Under the pieces are notes generated by a model that worked only from the letters and a program-made list of their open reading frames with translations, was not told the DNA's origin and did no database searches. Below, piece by piece: positions 21,563-30,679 of a stretch of 64,000 nt of DNA. Numbering within the stretch: the first letter of the stretch is position 1; every line of letters starts with the position of its first letter. The translations under genes and the position numbers were made by a program. The DNA is from Actinostola sp. cb2023. Lineage: Eukaryota > Cnidaria > Anthozoa > Actiniaria > Actinostolidae. The stretch spans positions 278,001 to 342,000 of the forward strand of contig JAUJYZ010000742.1 of NCBI GenBank assembly GCA_033675265.1. The letters run 5' to 3'.

Positions 21563-22957
21563 GTCGTATTTATGGGCATCCCGATAAGGTATCCACTTGA
21601 TGGGTTTTTCTTTACTTGGTGGGGGAGTGGGTGGAAATATGGGTGGACCAGATGGAGTGTTTGGTGTGTTGAACAAGGAGATTGGTTGCCCCATTTCTGA
21701 ATGGGTTCTTATTGGAGTAGAAGGAACCTCAACTGAAGTCGATGGTCTCGAAGTAGATGGTATTCTAATTTTAGAGGTGAGGCGTTGTAACATGGAAGGT
21801 GGTTTAGATGTAACAAAACCACTATCACGAGTTAGACTTGTTGAAGGAACATTCTCTGGAGTTGTAAAAGCCGGCAGATGACTTTCATCAGCCAACGGTG
21901 GTAGGACTGCTTCTTGCCTGGGTCTGACCACCACACTGTTTGGTAGTTGTTGTTCGAGGTGGAGGTAGCGATTAAACAGTGTAGTGTATTCTTTCACTTT
22001 CACCTCTGGAGGAACACTGGGGTCTTTTAAAATGTGGTCCATCTGCTCTTCTAGATTCTGCATGGCTTTTAAGACGGGTGACTGTAAGTACCCTTGACGT
22101 TGAAAAAAGTTACCGATGGTCTTCATCGCATCCAATTGACCCCCAGTCTGTGGGGGATCGTTGGGAAGAACATTAGTACGCAGTCGACACTCCTCTGGAG
22201 TGTTGGGTTTGAGATCAACAAAGAGGTAGCCGTAAGGCCTCTGGACGGCAGCTTCATACTTATGAAGAAACTGATCGGTCTTGCCAGGGTACATCTGTTT
22301 TCCCAACGTTGTTATTTGTAGTTTATCTCTTGGGTTTTTAAACAGAACTAGGTACGCGGCATTCAGACTCAACGTGCGCATGATTTTGCCTTGAAAGTAA
22401 ACATTCTGACAAAGGAAAATGACACTGAGGTTTCGGTGGTGGGATCCCTTGGTAAATAAATTCAAGATCCTTTGGTCGTTAGAGGTCTCGGCCATTTGGT
22501 CGTCAATGACTATCAGATTGTTGACTTTGGGGTCAAAATACGAATCCTCGTCCAGGTCGTGAGGGATGCCTTTGACAAAGTCGATCCCTGGTAGAGTCTG
22601 CTGCAGTTGCTCATAGGCCGGTTGCCATTGTGAATAGCTCCATACAATACGGTCAGGGGGAGGTTGAATGACTCTACTTGCGTGTTGAAGCAAGTTCTGA
22701 ACCCAGACCGTTTTTCCAGACCCAGTCATTCCCGCCACGATAGCCGTGAAGGGGTGGAGTAACTGAAAACGGTCACACTTTATGTCTTCAACATTTTGAG
22801 TCCTGGCGGGGTAGGGAGTGAACCGCTGACCGCTCTTTTGCATTTGTTCTTGACCAATCCAATACTTTCGCTGCAAATTGTCCAACTTATGAGTTCGACT
22901 TAAATGGGTGTATAAATTCTTTTGTGACTTTCCGCAAATAGGACAGATCCGTACCAT
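21485..22957 (-). CDS. FtsK/HerA-like (A32-type) packaging ATPase with C-terminal extension
   Basis: 490 residues. A C2H2-like finger (CPICGKSQKNLYTHLSRTH, residues 5-23) precedes a P-loop NTPase: Walker A GMTGSGKT (76-83), Walker B LIVIDDQM (148-155) and a sensor-like SVIFLCQN (178-185). In poxviruses, Polintons and related elements this enzyme pumps DNA into the capsid. Residues about 295-338 form a helical DPSVPPEVKVKEYTTLFNRY region that resembles a small separate protein of related invertebrate elements (from memory), so a fusion is possible. A Pro/Ser/Thr-rich tail follows. The frame is intact. The gene points left, and its 3' end overlaps the terminal repeat. Confidence 0.85.
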   Translation of the reverse strand: MVRICPICGKSQKNLYTHLSRTHKLDNLQRKYWIGQEQMQKSGQRFTPYPARTQNVEDIKCDRFQLLHPFTAIVAGMTGSGKTVWVQNLLQHASRVIQPPPDRIVWSYSQWQPAYEQLQQTLPGIDFVKGIPHDLDEDSYFDPKVNNLIVIDDQMAETSNDQRILNLFTKGSHHRNLSVIFLCQNVYFQGKIMRTLSLNAAYLVLFKNPRDKLQITTLGKQMYPGKTDQFLHKYEAAVQRPYGYLFVDLKPNTPEECRLRTNVLPNDPPQTGGQLDAMKTIGNFFQRQGYLQSPVLKAMQNLEEQMDHILKDPSVPPEVKVKEYTTLFNRYLHLEQQLPNSVVVRPRQEAVLPPLADESHLPAFTTPENVPSTSLTRDSGFVTSKPPSMLQRLTSKIRIPSTSRPSTSVEVPSTPIRTHSEMGQPISLFNTPNTPSGPPIFPPTPPPSKEKPIKWIPYRDAHKYDDVVTPPRRSERLRAVIKSIPNWQKY

Positions 22958-23054
22958 CTTGCGTCTTCTGAAGAATGAGACCGTTTCTTAAAGGGATCGC
23001 TCTTTATACGAATTTGACAATGTTGGCTAGTCTCAAGCTAGTAGTCTACATGTG

Positions 23055-23365
23055 TACATCTAGTGTAGAATCTAGTGTAGAATCTAGTATAGAATCTAGT
23101 GTAGAATCTAGTGTAGAATCTAGTATAGATTCTAGTGTAGAATCTAGTGTAGAATCTAGTGTAGAATCTAGTGTAGAATCTATAGCTAGTATAGAATCTA
23201 GTATAGAATCTAGTGTAGAATCTAGTATAGAATCTAGTGTAGAATCTAGTGTAGAATCTAGTGTAAAATCTAGTATAGATTCTAGTGTAGAATCTAGTGT
23301 AGAATCTAGTGTAGAATCTAGTGTAGAATCTAGTGTAGAATCTAGTGTAGAATCTAGTCTAGGCC
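23055..23365. repeat. 12 bp minisatellite between ATPase and small-protein genes
   Basis: Roughly 25 copies of TCTAGTGTAGAA with variants TCTAGTATAGAA, TCTAGTATAGAT and one TCTATAGCTAGT. Both strands stay open across it, giving a Glu-Ser-Ser-Val repeat on one strand and a Leu-Asp-Ser-Thr repeat on the other; these are probably artefacts of the repeat. It occupies the divergent promoter interval of the element. Confidence 0.92.
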
Positions 23366-23442
23366 TAGTTCTGGGTTGATGTAATAAATAGCATAGTGTC
23401 TCTAAATAAGGATCATTTGAGCAATTCTTCCATAGAGACAAC

Positions 23443-23769
23443 ATGAGTCAACTCCTATGTCAAAATTTCGGTTATTTGCATCATTTAGCACATTGTCCTC
23501 CCCACCAAAGAGATTTATTACTGGCCTCCGCTAGTCCAGAACAGGTTCACGTCATTTGTGAAGTGTGTTTGAATTTGTGTATGGGCACTCTTCCGGTTAC
23601 GGTTGGACAAAAAGAAAGACTTAAACCACATGTGGATGTCATACGAGAATTAGCGGACTCCTCAATTCCTTTCAAAACCAAGAAACGAACTCTAGCTCAA
23701 CACGGTGGGGGGTTTGTGTCCGATGTCATGTCACCGCTGATGTCAGCTTTGAGCCTGTTTTTGTTATAA
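23443..23769 (+). CDS. Small virion-core-like (PX-type) protein of the Polinton-like element
   Basis: 108 residues from ATG at 23443. The middle is Cys-rich (HVICEVCLNLCMGTLPVT) and Pro/Lys-rich, followed by a KTKKRTLAQHGGGF junction and a hydrophobic tail (DVMSPLMSALSLFLL). Short proteins with a basic stretch, a Gly-Gly-Phe and a hydrophobic C-terminus are found in adintovirus/Maverick-type elements and have been compared with adenovirus core protein X. Assignment is from pattern memory only. The gene is divergent from the ATPase and followed closely by the acidic-protein gene, with intact frame. Confidence 0.6.
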   Translation: MSQLLCQNFGYLHHLAHCPPHQRDLLLASASPEQVHVICEVCLNLCMGTLPVTVGQKERLKPHVDVIRELADSSIPFKTKKRTLAQHGGGFVSDVMSPLMSALSLFLL

Positions 23770-23825
23770 ATAACGTCATCTTGAAAGAAAACCTTCATTT
23801 TACCTTGACTACCTGAGGAAGCAAC

Positions 23826-24416
23826 ATGAAGAGATCAAGAGTTGATTCTACTAGCTCTGAAGAAAGTTCAGTTTATTCTGAAAAGAGTTCCTCGGAATTG
23901 GACATTTTTGACGATGATGATATTGAAGAAGTTATGCAGGATCTCTCCCAGAGTACTATCCCGAAAGATAAGGCTCTAGCTTTTCTTCACAGTCTTGCTG
24001 CTTCAAAAAGTATTTTATACTGGAATTCTCATGGTGAGATGACTTATCATCAACGAAGAATTCCCCTAACCAATATAGTAGAACTTATTGAATATGCCAT
24101 GTTACCTTACAACCTCGATGTCAGAACCCCGAGAGGACTCAAAACATTCACGAACGGGTTGACGGAAGTCGGAATTGACAAAACACTTATACAAAACAAG
24201 CGCTTGCTGTCGGATCTGGTTGCTAGGCAACCCGAAGAAGAGAATACTGACGATGACAGTGAGAGTGGAGAAGAAGAAACGGATGAATCTGAGGCAGAAA
24301 GCACATCAACAGAATCTGACAGTGGCAAGTCGGAAAGTTCAGAATCGGATGATGATCCTAGGGAGTGTCACGTGTGTCGTGACTTCAAACCGTTCTACAC
24401 AATACCTATAGTATAA
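23826..24416 (+). CDS. Acidic Ser/Asp/Glu-rich protein, frame ended by an early stop
   Basis: 196 residues from ATG at 23826. An N-terminal Ser/Glu/Asp tract is followed by a mixed region (about residues 35-130, containing SLAASKSILYWNSHGEMTYH) and a second long acidic tract. It ends in ECHVCRDFKPFY and a TAA at 24414-24416. The same frame continues open to 24626 with further Cys pairs (CPKC, CDVC, CRCRDC), so the stop splits an apparent zinc-binding domain. This may be a nonsense mutation or a readthrough site. The family is unknown. AATAAA at about 24656 lies downstream. Confidence 0.6.
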   Translation: MKRSRVDSTSSEESSVYSEKSSSELDIFDDDDIEEVMQDLSQSTIPKDKALAFLHSLAASKSILYWNSHGEMTYHQRRIPLTNIVELIEYAMLPYNLDVRTPRGLKTFTNGLTEVGIDKTLIQNKRLLSDLVARQPEEENTDDDSESGEEETDESEAESTSTESDSGKSESSESDDDPRECHVCRDFKPFYTIPIV

Positions 24417-24626
24417 TGCCCTAAATGTCTGTGGCGAGAAGGCTACTACTGCCGTCAGAATCAACAGGTCGAGTGCGATGTGTGCGCGCATGTGTTCCCA
24501 GTGGATGTCAAAACCACAAAAACAACCTTTTGCCGTTGTAGAGACTGCGATCCTGTTCATGAACTGTCGTTAAAATTCAATAAACTGAAACTCATTGACG
24601 GGGAACAGGAATCTGAAGAAGATTAA
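24417..24626 (+). pseudogene. Cys-rich continuation after the TAA of the acidic protein
   Basis: Open in the frame of 23826-24416 immediately after its stop, with about five Cys pairs spaced like zinc ribbons and an acidic end (EQESEED), closing at a TAA at 24624-24626. Codon phase and composition continue smoothly across the stop. No start codon near the beginning would give a convincing separate protein. Confidence 0.55.
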
Positions 24627-24941
24627 TCCAGTTGTCTTTTGTCGTGTAAACCCCAAATAAAACGTTCTAAATCAATTTGAGTGGTGTTGTGATTTTATAA
24701 TTATTTAAAGAAATGTTGTGATTTTATAATTGCCTAGTTGTAAATAAATCACATTTTTAAAAAGACTCGCGTGTTTTTGACTCTAGTTATTATTGTTCTG
24801 ATACACAGACGAATTTACATATGGTCACCTGTTGATACAACAATAGATCACTTATCTAGCGTGCCTCTCAGTCCATTGTTTAAGTTAATCTTTGTACAAC
24901 TTTAAAGACGGATATGATTGACATAAAAACATTAGGTTGAA

Positions 24942-25664
24942 GATGTAGTGACACCTCCTCGACGTTCAGAACGATTAAGAGCCGTGATTAAATCAATACC
25001 TAACTGGCAGAAGTATTAAGAATAATGTAAAACCCATGTAAAACATTAAATAAAATTGTCGAAAAACCTAGTGTTTACGTTGTCTTGCATCAGCGCTATT
25101 CAAATTCTAATCGATAAAATGAGAGGTGCTTGACTGATATCTATATACAATAGTTACATGTTGAAAACAATACCGGAGTAAAACTTTCACTTACCCAACT
25201 GACAAATAGGGTAGTTGGTGGGCCACTTCTTTCGGAAGTTTTCTAAATTGTACCAAATTAGTATTCATATTCAAAGTGGGTTTAGAAACCACTATAAAAC
25301 AATAAAAGATCAACAGAGCAGAGCGGAATAAGACCTTCGATGACGTCACTTGTTTACATGCGTAACGAACTCCAGCCGGCCGGAACAAATGCTTCGGGAA
25401 ATATATTATTTTAGTCATATTTGATCTTTTATTGTCCCTTTTAACTTTTTAACTCAAGTTGGATATATAAAACATAAAAAATAATTCATGATGTCACCAT
25501 ACCCCACGGCATACCCAACCATACCCCACGTAAGGTGGCGCATACCCCACCATACCCCACCATACCCCACTAAGGCTCCGTACCGGCATGACGTCACCTC
25601 CTAGGGGAATTGTACCGGTGGTACCGGTACGTACCGGGGCCAGAACTGTCATTTCATATCTACT
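24942..25664 (-). repeat. Right terminal inverted repeat of the Polinton-like element
   Basis: Reverse complement of 20846-21562 with a few differences: a C/T change near 25361, a 5 bp AGAGC insertion near 25317 and a substitution near 25283. Its inner end includes a second copy of the last ATPase codons and stop (about 24942-25019), here without the rest of the gene. Confidence 0.9.
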
Positions 25665-25670
25665 ATGAAG
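25665..25670. other. Target-site duplication ATGAAG, right copy
   Basis: Second copy of the six-base duplication; the host exon resumes at 25671. Confidence 0.9.
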
Positions 25671-27400
25671 CTCTGGCATGTGAGCCTATACATGATATAT
25701 CTAACCACATTGGAAATATACTTGAGGAGCTCCCTAACCACATTACAAAAGAGCAGAAAGTTATTTTTAACGAAATATATGAATTTACTTTGGGAGGAAA
25801 GGAAACAAAACGAGCTACAGATCACATATATGCAATAATCATGTTTGCAAAGAGATTTAAAGGGGTGTTGACAGAAACACAACAATTACTTCTCAATACA
25901 GTGGTAGAAATGCAAGATATTTTGTACAGTGATGACAACAATAGATGTCCACGTTTAATATTAAGATACCATAACCTATCATTCATGCACTTTCTGATGT
26001 GTACACTTGAGTTTCGCTCAAAACCTGCAGCTTTAACAGCAAGAAAGCTTTATGGCAAATACCTACACAATCTTGTATCACATCAGGCAATCCAATTAAG
26101 AATCATTTCTGGCACAGCATCAAATGCAGAAAATGAGGAGAGAGTCTTTAATGCCATAAAAGGTATTACAAATACCACATCAAATTACAGGCCTTCCCAT
26201 GTCATTAGCAATATATTTTTAAGATTGCAAGCAGAAGAGGAACTTGGATGCCAAAAGGATTGCATTGGCAAACAAAATAACCTGATATCCAAGTCAGCTG
26301 CATCCATGCAGTTTCCGAACACTATCATACCCAGCTATATACTAGAAGATAAAAAGTACAGCAGCTGGTGGCAGGCACACCTGGAACGAATTAGTGATTT
26401 TCTTTTGCCTGGAGAGGGAGTATGGTAGAAATATGTCCCTGAATTTAATGAAGTAGAATTTGTTGATGCTGCCTCAGAGCCCTGGTCGAGAGAGGAAGGC
26501 CCACTACTACATCACTTTCGCTCAAGTAGCCTTAAACTAGAAGAGAGCTACCTAGCCGGTTGTTGGGATCAGTGCATCCAGCAAAGCATTCCAATTCCTG
26601 CACATTTCCTTTACCAGCCAAATGCTGATGGTGCAGGCATTCGAAAGACAACTGGCTATTTATCAGACCAATACAACATTGGTGATTATGAAGAATTAGA
26701 TGATGGCTACTTTCATCAGCAACAGTCCATCATTGATCAGGATGATTTGGATTCAGAGGAAGATCACAATGAGATGGTAGAAGATGTGTGTTTAGTTCAA
26801 GATCAAGAATTGTGCTTTGATGATCCCATCCCAGTTGAAACCAATAAAGACCAAGATAAAACTCTAGAGCAAGGAATACATATTGATCAAGATCAAACAA
26901 CATCTACATATACCCCAAATCAACCCAACCAAGATATCGCAATAGCCACTCCCTCATGTAGTAATTCATCTCACCTTTGCCAAGTAAATCCAACTTGTGA
27001 ACCATCCTTAGTCAACTCTACTTGTAATCCTGAAACAAGAATAAATACTGATTCAACATCACTAAAGACACAGCTTGGAAAAGCAGTTGAAGTTGTCCTG
27101 GGGCCAATAAAAGATGTTTTTAAATTTGATTCTTCACGTGCCATTTTCAAAAGGAATACAAAAAGCAAAGATACTGTGAAAGGTTATGAAAGCCAGCTAG
27201 CTCTTATCCAGACCAAAGTCTTAGCAAAAGAAAGAGAAATTAAAAAATGTTTGAATGAGTGGGAAAAACAGTTCTTTTTAAAGTTTAACTGCAGAATTCC
27301 AACGCTAGATGAAATGAAGAAAGACAAAACTGCTTCAAAATATTTAAAACAATTGAAGTATTCAGAGGCCCTCTTAAAGGAATGGAACATTTCTTTATAA
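25671..27400 (+). pseudogene. Large uncharacterised protein, exon 3, part after the inserted element
   Basis: Continues the frame of 19778-20845: an Ala codon split by the insertion is completed, then LACEPIHDISNHIG. A Glu-rich motif SNAENEERVFN (candidate Glu codons 26129-26140) would supply the third acidic residue of a D/D/E set. The frame meets one TAG at 26426-26428 after GEGVW, then stays open without change of phase for 323 more codons to the TAA at 27398-27400. The C-terminal end has a basic helix and coiled coil (VKGYESQLALIQTKVLAKER). The insertion and the TAG both inactivate this copy. The tail from GVW onward is acidic and Gln/Thr-rich. Confidence 0.65.
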
Positions 27401-27577
27401 AAATTATGTCTCCTTGATCTCAGATTTATTTTATTTATTGAAGCAACATATAATTTTTCTAAATTACAAATTACTTACAGTGATGTGCTGTATATTATTA
27501 TCTGTTGTAAATAGTTGTATATTTATGTTTTTACCCCACACCATGATCAGCTTTAAAGTTCAATCATAGTACATGTA

Positions 27578-28200
27578 CACCTAATTGCAGAAAGGTTGTC
27601 CACCTCGGGAAAAGCACATTTACACATTTGCACATTTACACATTTGCAACAACACGTGTATATTTGTTTTGCGCAAGTGGAACCCAGAGTCAATAGATTC
27701 AGTAGAAGTATACTTCCATAAGAATGCAGCGGCCTTATACAGAAGATTTCAGGTGGATAGTTGTATTTCAGCGCTTGCAAAAGTGCAAATGTGTAAATGT
27801 GTAAATGTGTAAATGCCCAGGGGGGGTACTCAGGGGTATCAGTGACGGGGAGGTGCGAAGGCCTTTTTTGGGTTTGAAATTCGCGGCTTGGGACTTTTTT
27901 TGGGTTATCAATTTTCTGGTGGCCTTTTTTTGATATAAAGATTTTGGCAAGGACTTTTTTGGGGGTTGATAAAAATGATATCCTACCATTCTCGATTTTA
28001 TGCGCAGAAAAGTTGGACTTTTTTGGGGTTACGATTTTGGGCCGTTGGACTTTTTTGGGGTCTTATTTTTGCATAATGGACTTTTTTTGGGTTAAAAAGT
28101 TTGGCCTCATTCGCACCTCCCCGTCACTGATACCCCTGAGTACTCCCCCCTGGGTGTAAATGTGCTTTTCCGAGGTGGACAACCTTTCTGCAATTAGGTG
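27578..28200 (+). mobile_element. TA-flanked MITE, copy A, carrying a nested element
   Basis: Ends CACCTAATTGCAGAAAGGTT and AACCTTTCTGCAATTAGGTG, flanked by TA on both sides as in Tc1/mariner-type elements. Inside are CACATTTACACATTTGCACA-type repeats near both ends and a unique core containing TGGAACCCAGAGTCAATAGA. A second element (27816-28154) is inserted in its right half. Confidence 0.85.
27816..28154. mobile_element. Nested palindromic element with a possible 8 bp duplication
   Basis: Starts CCCAGGGGGGTACTCAGGGG and ends with its near reverse complement. The arms extend about 45 bp to GACGGGGAGGTGCGAA. It is flanked by TGTAAATG on both sides, a plausible 8 bp hAT-type duplication, although the host sequence there is itself repetitive. 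The interior contains several GGACTTTTTTGGG units. Confidence 0.75.
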
Positions 28201-28202
28201 TA

Positions 28203-28480
28203 CACCTAATTGCAGAAAGGTTGTCCACCTCGGAAAAGCACATTTACACATTTACACATTTGCACATTTTTTACAAGCGCTGAAATACAACTATCCACCT
28301 GAAATCTTCTGTATAAGGCCGCGGCATTCTTATGGCAGTATACTTCTACTGAATCTATTGACTCTGGGTTCCACTTGCGCAAAACAAATATACACGTGAT
28401 GTTGCGAATGTGCAAATGTGTAAATGTGCAAATGTGTAAATGTGCTTTTCCGAGGTGGACAACCTTTCTGCAATTAGGTG
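28203..28480 (-). mobile_element. TA-flanked MITE, copy B, inverted relative to copy A
   Basis: Same termini as copy A and the same unique core in the opposite orientation (TCTATTGACTCTGGGTTCCA). It shares a single TA (28201-28202) with copy A. The junction CAATTAGGTGTACACCTAAT is therefore a perfect palindrome, and the pair forms arms of about 280 nt. Confidence 0.85.
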
Positions 28481-28527
28481 TATGTCTACTATACACATGT
28501 AGTCAGCATGTGAATTAATTTTATACA

Positions 28528-28652
28528 CTCATTTTGATAAAGTTAGTCATCCGGTAAAGCTTCGAAGGTGAGACCGATGAGGAGCATGGGTATACATTTT
28601 AACCAACCCAGGATCCTCATTCTTTACGGGTGACTAACTTTATCAAAATGAA
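28528..28652. mobile_element. Short inverted-repeat element
   Basis: Ends CATTTTGATAAAGTTAGTCA (28530-28549) and TGACTAACTTTATCAAAATG (28631-28650) are exact reverse complements, with a further CGGTAAAG/CTTTACGG pair inside. It has no coding capacity. Confidence 0.75.
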
Positions 28653-30670
28653 TGCATATTGGTTCGAAAATAAAGTACTTACCTATCAGTCTGTATATAA
28701 ATATACTGAACAGTACATAAGTATAAACTTACATATTTTTATACATTGTATAAATGGGATATTTGCTATTGTTAATGGGCATAGAACTTGTTATGTAACA
28801 CTAACAGCATTAACATGCAGTCACCTATGCATGGCCGTTGGGTAGTTTTAACTGGTTAATAAAATATTGTGGTGTCAAAGTCAACTCACAATAGCTATAA
28901 GCTTAAGTCTTAATGAAACAGGTTTTAGTCTGGAAAGAGGGAAAACATAAAATACATGTATCATATGATATTCAATGTACAATAAACAAGTCTACAAGTT
29001 ATTTTAAATAAGAACAGAAAATATCAATCCATATACTTAAAGAATAGTGTGTTTTCTGTAGTGATCATTGCAAATAAACCATGCGATAACAATTTATTTT
29101 GATCGCGTATTTAAGCTTAATTTTCTCTAAGAAAACATGATCAAAGTCGATTTATAGAATCGGATCCTTCAAGTTCTACACTTGAACGTCGGCAAGTGTG
29201 TTGATTTCGTATTTCTTAAATTAAATTAATGAATTGTTTCAGAAAAACAGTTAGGAGCACTACAGAAAAGTAAGTTATAGCAATGATATTACATGGTGAA
29301 ACAGTCCGTGACTCCCGTGGCGTGAGCCGTCGTGAATATTTAGAACGTTTTTTACATCAACTAACATCAACAACGAACATTTAAATTGCATTTGTCAAAG
29401 GTGTAATATATACTCACCTAAACCAGCAGTCGATATTCAAAATAAATTTCCCATCAGTACATAGATAGCCAAAGAAACTCCAATGATACACGAAGTCGTG
29501 ACAACTATGGCCGCCATTTATACAGGGTTACTCGGGGCAACCAATGTAGCCTCGTTTTAGAGAAAATGCATAATGAGCATCGCTGGGGGGCTTTTAAAGG
29601 TTTTGACCCGTGCCTTAAGTCCCCTGAGGTTGAACAATCCACTCGACACTTGGTACAAAAGTCCTTCTTTATTCTCTTTCTCGTCGTCAGAATCACAGAC
29701 AAAAGCCGACGTGGCTTTTTTACCGGTGCTGATTGTTCTTTTGAGTAGTAATTGAACGTACAGCTGGTGTAGTTTTGGGATCACTTGCCTTGCTGCCGTA
29801 AGGAAATGACCTTCGTGAGCCGTGAAATTGCCTGGATATTTACAGTAAATAACTATGCTCACAGGATAATTATTCTACTTCAAGCGATGCTCAATGGCAC
29901 TCTTAGAGATTGATTGAGATTAATTCTTAGAGATTGTGGCTCATTGTCTTCACCGTCCTTGCGTTTGACTTCTGCATAGAACTGATCGAGGCAGAGTCTT
30001 GTCGAGATCAACACTACAACATGACAGGCGCCATTTTGTTGTCAATTTCAATGTCAAGATTGTTGCACCAGTTTTCAAACACAGAAAGCCATTGCTTTGT
30101 GGAACGGTTTTAGTCTTCTTGTTAATGGCCCGAGACTTTAATTCATCAATATCTTGGCTTGTGTAGAATTACTAGAAACACGAACTGTTTTTCCAATCGC
30201 AAATTCAGGAATGAACTCACTACGACTAGGAGTTACCGGAGCTAGTTTGCTTGTTTGGACCAGTTTTGGTAGTTTATTCTGCATTTTCTGAATTCAAATG
30301 GATGTCAAATGACGGATAATCATTCACATTAAGTGCCTCTTCAGCTTGAAAGAGGCAATAGTCAACAATAAAAAACTGTAAGTTGAAAAAGTCATTCTTT
30401 GTTTTGTAAAATATGAAAGATTTGTTGTGGTAAAATCCAAAATATTTCCTGATCATTTATTTGCCTGCTTTTTTTTCTGTGTTCTGATTGGCTGTTTCAT
30501 GTTGTTCCTGTAATTTCATTGGATGTTCAAATTGGTGCGATTTAGAGCTCAAAAAGATGGGATTTGGGAATAAATCGCACCATTTTTAACCAATCAGATT
30601 ACAGGAAATGCTAGTGATTTCAAAATGGATGTAATTAAGAAGCCAAAACAATGGGCTAAAAAAATTAAAC
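28653..30670. other. Non-coding stretch with the right 24 bp repeat and a hairpin
   Basis: No supported gene. The reverse complement of the 24 bp repeat is at 29605-29628. A 99 bp hairpin lies at 30507-30605, where CCTGTAAT and AAATTGGTGCGATTT pair with AAATCGCACCATTTTT and ATTACAGG. Minus-strand open frames at 29505-29862 run through the 24 bp repeat but show no domain. Confidence 0.5.
29605..29628 (-). repeat. 24 bp inverted repeat, right copy
   Basis: Reads GACCCGTGCCTTAAGTCCCC then TGAG, the exact reverse complement of 16648-16671, 12.9 kb away. After subtracting the 4.8 kb Polinton-like insertion the enclosed unit would be about 8.2 kb. Confidence 0.6.
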
Positions 30671-30679
30671 CAGTGGAAA

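Larger units (their letters stand above)
20846..25664. mobile_element. Small Polinton-like (virus-like) element, 4,819 bp
   Basis: Terminal inverted repeats of 717 bp (20846-21562) and 723 bp (24942-25664) differ at only a few positions by eye, including a 5 bp AGAGC indel. The ends begin AGTAGATATG, and AG is the usual terminal dinucleotide of Polintons. The 6 bp duplication ATGAAG flanks it. It carries a packaging-type ATPase, a small basic protein with a hydrophobic tail and an acidic Ser/Asp/Glu protein. No polymerase B, retroviral-type integrase, protease or capsid gene fits in the remaining space, so it must depend on enzymes from elsewhere or be a deletion derivative. The similarity of its repeats points to recent insertion. 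Confidence 0.85.

Noticed and set aside
23046..23444. Leu-Asp-Ser-Thr repeat protein on the minus strand and Glu-Ser-Ser-Val repeat protein on the plus strand
   Set aside because: Both come from the same 12 bp minisatellite; a 12 bp unit without stops is open on both strands automatically.
29505..29862. Minus-strand frames with a CTKC/CRVDC pair, considered as a piggyBac-type zinc finger
   Set aside because: Spacing does not fit and no other part of the domain is nearby; the frames also run through the 24 bp inverted repeat.
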